Below, piece by piece: positions 63,287 through 63,865 of a DNA stretch of 63,865 nt (positions within the stretch are counted from its first letter, which is position 1; every line of letters starts with the position of its first letter). The notes under the pieces were generated by a model. The model was not told the DNA's origin, made no database searches, and worked only from the letters and a program-made list of their open reading frames with translations. The position numbers were made by a program, and so were the translations under genes. Origin of the DNA: Cryomorphaceae bacterium (GTDB lineage Bacteria; Bacteroidota; Bacteroidia; Flavobacteriales; Flavobacteriaceae). The stretch lies in NCBI GenBank assembly GCA_018646865.1, contig JABGTW010000075.1, positions 1 through 63,865 of the forward strand, given 5' to 3'.

Positions 63287-63865
63287 CCCTCAACTTTTTA
63301 TAGTGCCAACACCAATTGGTAATATGGAGGACATTACAATAAGAGCAATTGAAACTCTTAATAATTCAGACTTAATTTTAGCAGAGGATACAAGACATGC
63401 AAAAAAACTTCTTAGTGAATATAAAATTTCAACTAAAATACAAAGCTATCATTTGAATAATGAACACAAAAAAGTCAATGATTATGTTGAGTTAATGATT
63501 TCAGGAAAGAAAATTTCTTTAATTACAGACGCAGGAACTCCTTGTGTTTCAGATCCTGGATTTTTATTAGTCCGCGAGGCAATTAAAAAGGAAATAATAA
63601 TTACATGTTTGCCTGGGGCAACAGCTTTAATTCCTGCACTAGTTTTGAGCGGCCTGCCAAGCGAAAGTTTTATATTTGAGGGTTTTTTACCACGAAAAAA
63701 AGGCAGAAAAAAAAAGCTAATAGAGCTTTCCCAGAACACCAGGACCACAATTATATATGAATCTCCCTATAGGGTTGTTAAAACATTAACAGATTTTTTA
63801 GAATATTTTGGTGAGGAAAGACAAATTAGCTTGAGTCGAGAAATATCAAAAATATATGAGGAGAC
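63276..63865 (+). CDS. rsmI: 16S rRNA C1402 2'-O-methyltransferase RsmI (partial)
   Basis: The 3' end runs off the window; 196 residues are visible. RsmI methylates the 2'-O of C1402 in 16S rRNA, in the decoding centre. LFIVPTPIGNMEDIT, LILAEDTRHAKKLL, LITDAGTPCVSDPG and CLPGATALIPAL are the hallmark segments of this tetrapyrrole-methylase-fold family. The ATG at 63276 lies within the last codons of the preceding gene. Confidence 0.95.
   Translation, partial: MINDPQLFIVPTPIGNMEDITIRAIETLNNSDLILAEDTRHAKKLLSEYKISTKIQSYHLNNEHKKVNDYVELMISGKKISLITDAGTPCVSDPGFLLVREAIKKEIIITCLPGATALIPALVLSGLPSESFIFEGFLPRKKGRKKKLIELSQNTRTTIIYESPYRVVKTLTDFLEYFGEERQISLSREISKIYEE

Overview
The window is a 63.9 kb piece of a low-GC chromosome from a member of the Bacteroidota, most likely a marine planktonic relative of the Flavobacteriales. 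The reasons are the many TAnnTTTG-type -7 boxes typical of that phylum, flavobacterial gene neighbourhoods (DUF6341 next to purD; TatA, M23, GH3, DUF4837 and pgk together; ybeY-mnmG-methyltransferase; pdxA-DUF177-rpmF-fabH-accB-accC), very short or overlapping gene junctions, and only one gap above 300 bases. No rRNA, CRISPR array, transposase or prophage was found.

Layout. 0-8.3 kb: an envelope operon on the minus strand (M23 peptidase, GH3 adenylating enzyme, glycosyltransferase, polysaccharide pyruvyl transferase) runs into purD; a short tatA gene, a DUF4837 lipoprotein and pgk follow. 8.3-19.4 kb: information-processing genes (holB, a methyltransferase, mnmG, ybeY, gltX, a band-7 protein, glnS, folB, tRNA-Cys, rnr). 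Two parS-like ParB-binding sites bracket mnmG. 19.4-19.8 kb: an A-rich gap between divergent rnr and rpiB, where strand base composition and codon endings flip abruptly; this looks like a replication landmark. 19.8-26.5 kb: rpiB, a GNAT protein, rnpA, a metallo-beta-lactamase-fold protein, lepA, dusB, a FtsX-like permease, rbfA and a CAU-anticodon tRNA. 26.5-37.7 kb: a methyltransferase, small secreted proteins, an SGNH esterase, an M28 peptidase, a malonate uptake and activation operon (matB-like, madL, madM), typA and an RhlE-like helicase. 37.9-56 kb: more accessory genes: katG, a secreted LVIVD/YVTN propeller pair, a PLP enzyme, a Stealth phosphotransferase with an XRE regulator and three repeated operators, a HxlR/YceI/CDGSH/FMN-reductase cluster, three tandem secreted proteins of unknown function, a class A beta-lactamase-like lipoprotein, and a nucleoside phosphorylase overlapping a 2-oxoglutarate oxygenase. 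56-63.9 kb: conserved metabolism: ribE, pdxA, DUF177-rpmF-fabH-accB-accC (fatty acid initiation), asd, tdk and a partial rsmI.

How it fits together. fabH, accB and accC supply and consume malonyl-CoA from acetyl-CoA, while the matB/madLM operon would give a second route from external malonate. The HxlR cluster looks like an electrophile or quinone response unit. Many genes have a -7 box only 3-8 bases before the start codon, which predicts leaderless or nearly leaderless mRNAs. The least explained parts are the tandem secreted triplet at 50.4-52.9 kb, the HxlR cluster at 45.8-47.6 kb, and the composition switch with nearby parS sites. All starts, motifs and counts were read by eye; family names come from motif recognition, not from a search.
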